Shown here: positions 62,184-64,000 of the stretch, piece after piece | Position numbering within the stretch: position 1 is the stretch's first letter | Layout of the letters: each line of letters begins with the position of its first letter | Assembly: GCF_004664715.2 (NCBI RefSeq) | Contig: NC_051071.1 | Span: 9,167,809-9,231,808 of the forward strand | DNA from: Peromyscus leucopus | Taxonomy: Eukaryota; Chordata; Mammalia; Rodentia; Cricetidae | DNA length: 64,000 nt | Direction of reading: 5' to 3' | Program-made: the position numbers and the translations under genes | Notes under the pieces: generated by a model | What the model was told of the DNA's origin: nothing | Database searches by the model: none | What the model saw: only the letters and a program-made list of their open reading frames with translations

Positions 62184-62784
62184 ATAGTAGGTCTATGCTA
62201 TGAGAAAAATTCAAGGGATTTATTTCATTTAAGCTTTTCTAATTGAATCTAGAATCCTGGGTTACACATGATCTATTGGACTCCAGTAGGAAGAGAGGGG
62301 CTCCTCAATGAATCTCTGCATTGGGGCCTGGAGTGATGTAGACTGACCCAATAACACACACCGATCCAGCCAGGGTGAGAACTCCCTGGTGATGTGAAAG
62401 GCACAGTGGAGACTGACAGTATGAAAAAGCCGACCAGCACCAGAGGTCAGCCACTGCCATTGGATTCAAACGTTTTGTTGAGGTATTGTTTTGGTATTGC
62501 TTTTAAAGCAGAATTTTTTTTCTGGCAAAACATTTCCCAGATTCCTGATTTGTATATCAAATTATAACCGAACAGCCCTAGCTGAAGCTCCATTGGTGAG
62601 CCTGAGTGCCTAATGATAATTCAGCTAGTAAAGGTGCAAGGCTTCTCTGGAGGCATCACAGTTCTTGGGAACACTCAGGGAAAAGCATTTTCCAGGTCCA
62701 CCCTCCTTTGGAACAACAGTGGATTCTGAACACATAATCTCAAATCCACACAGTTTACTACAGAATTGTGTCTTAGTCAACCTT
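62182..62784. other. Unique sequence
   Basis: No feature recognised in about 600 bases. Confidence 0.4.
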
Positions 62785-63383
62785 TTTTTTTTCTCCAATT
62801 TTATTAAAGGATAATTGACAAAAGTACATATGTATCATGTACATTTTCTTTTGGTATGCATAGACATTACAAAATGATATCTATCTTATCACATCTTTCA
62901 CAGTTCCCTTCTTGCATGTGTCCATGTATGTTTGTGTGTGGCAAGAATACTTAGAATCTACTCTTTTAACAAATTTGATTATACAATGCTTACTATGAAC
63001 CATAATCAATATGACATAATTCAATCTGGAAATTTATTTTACTTAAAGATATGGTCTGGTTATGTATCCCAGGTTATCCTCAAACTGGAGAACTTCCTGC
63101 CATAATCTCCCAGTTGATTGTTGGCATTAGAGATGTGCAGGTACTATCCATTGGGCCTTTATTCATCTTCTAACAGAAAGTCTATGCACTGACCAAATCT
63201 CCCATTTTCCCATCCCTAGGTCCTTAACAATCTTGGTTTCACCCTATTTTATGAGCTAAGCATTTTTAAATGCACATATAAATGAGATCATATAACATTT
63301 GTGGTTCTCTTCCTGGTTTGTTTACTTAGCATAATATCTCCCAGTTTTCTCCATGTTGCAAAAGGCAGGATGGTTTCTCTTCC

Positions 63384-63385
<2 letters not shown>
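62785..63385 (-). mobile_element. Ancient L1M 3' region
   Basis: The plus strand is the antisense of a mammalian-wide L1: TTTTATTAAAGGATAATTGA, GTACATATGTATCATGTAC, AATCTACTCTTTTAACAAAT, AATGAGATCATATAACATTT and TTACTTAGCATAATATCTCC. It is interrupted by a B1 remnant (63047-63142) and ends at a GT microsatellite. Confidence 0.8.
63047..63142 (-). mobile_element. Old B1 remnant inside the L1M
   Basis: AGATATGGTCTGGTTATGTA, CCCAGGTTATCCTCAAACTG and GCATTAGAGATGTGCAGG are the antisense of a diverged B1. Confidence 0.65.

Positions 63386-63428
<43 letters not shown>
63385..63428 (+). repeat. (GT)n microsatellite
   Basis: About 22 pure GT units at the end of the L1M fragment. Confidence 0.97.
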
Positions 63429-63430
<2 letters not shown>

Positions 63431-64000
63431 CCACCTTTCTGTCTACGTTGCCTACCTGTGCTAATAGATTGTCATTGTCATTAGAAAGCCACTATTAATA
63501 GTTGTGTGTGTGTAACACTAGAGGAATAGGCCATTAAGGCTCCTCTTAACATAACTGAAATAGCTTTAAAGTCAGATGAATGAGCCAGGAGGATTGTACT
63601 GTATCTTAGTGCTAGTGGGCTGTGTCCCCTAAAGGCTTTGACTAGATGGCTTACACTCTTGGGCATTTGCAATTCACAGTATATGATCAGAAGTCAGCAA
63701 TTCAGTTCCCAGGTCTTCTCCTGGTTTTCATACCCAGTCCTCTCAGGGTACCTTCACCTGGCCTGCCTTTGGTGCTCGGTTTTAAGGAGAGACAAAGACC
63801 ACGTCTCTCTTCCTCTTCTATGTCAGGGCATTAATCTCCGCATGGGTATCCTATATTCATGACCCTATCAAATCCCAATTCCTTACCAAGATACTGCTTC
63901 CATATACCACAACACTGGGCACAGAGCTTCAGTGCAGGTGCTTAGAGGACACCAACATTAGCCAGTGTCACCCTTGAATAAGAAGAAATGCTTTGGGACC
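63429..64000. other. Unique sequence to the window end
   Basis: No gene or repeat recognised. Confidence 0.4.

Overview
The window is nuclear DNA of a muroid rodent, most probably a cricetid (hamster, vole or deer mouse group) rather than Mus or Rattus. The evidence is the repeat content: B1, B3, B4/RSINE1 and ID SINEs, ORR1-like MaLR LTRs and Lx-type L1 3' ends. The nearly intact B1 at 2136-2321 carries the cricetid-type body (GCGCCTTTCCTGGAACTCAC then TTGGTAGCCC on the strand shown). Five solo LTRs belong to two families that I remember as abundant in cricetids.

No functional protein-coding gene can be supported. Long reading frames are short, mostly within repeats or microsatellites, and lack recognisable domains. 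The one clear gene-derived sequence is a processed pseudogene of ribosomal protein L37 (minus strand, 6259-6640). It has a poly-A tail, a polyadenylation signal, a target-site duplication and a one-base deletion in the coding part. A degenerate 5S rRNA copy (12908-13026), a possible 3' end of another processed transcript (35298-35571) and an open minus-strand frame at the left edge (10-312) are weaker gene-derived pieces.

Layout: 1-9.8 kb is repeat-dense (ORR1-like LTR, a rearranged L1 piece with a young B1 in it, a B1-carrying LTR, a B3 SINE, the Rpl37 copy, a 77-bp tandem duplication, an Lx L1 3' UTR and a 177-nt polypurine run). 9.8-13.9 kb is mostly unique, AT-rich DNA with the 5S copy. 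13.9-15.8 kb is a stack of nested insertions: an LTR inside an L1 3' UTR, then a B1-carrying LTR inside an ID SINE. 15.8-28.5 kb is unique DNA broken by long microsatellites, a B3 SINE with a CpG-rich tail, RSINE1, B1, an old L1M and a MIR. 28.5-41 kb has ORR1- and URR1-like repeats, MIRs, B1/B4 copies, a diverged direct repeat and a third B1-carrying LTR. 41-53 kb is largely unique with simple repeats, B4, MIR and B3 copies. 53-58 kb has an L1 3' end, another ORR1-like LTR, a 57-bp tandem duplication and an LTR nested in a URR1-like repeat. 58-64 kb is mainly unique and ends in an ancient L1M fragment.

The picture is an intergenic or intronic region in which successive waves of retrotransposons can be ordered from their nesting: old MIR, L2 and L1M first; then ORR1/URR1-like, Lx and ID copies; then solo LTRs and a young B1. 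Several repeat-free stretches with clustered developmental-type motifs are listed as low-confidence candidates for conserved regulatory DNA. I found nothing that looks like a new enzymatic or defence system. The most distinctive element is the LTR family that carries B1-like segments.
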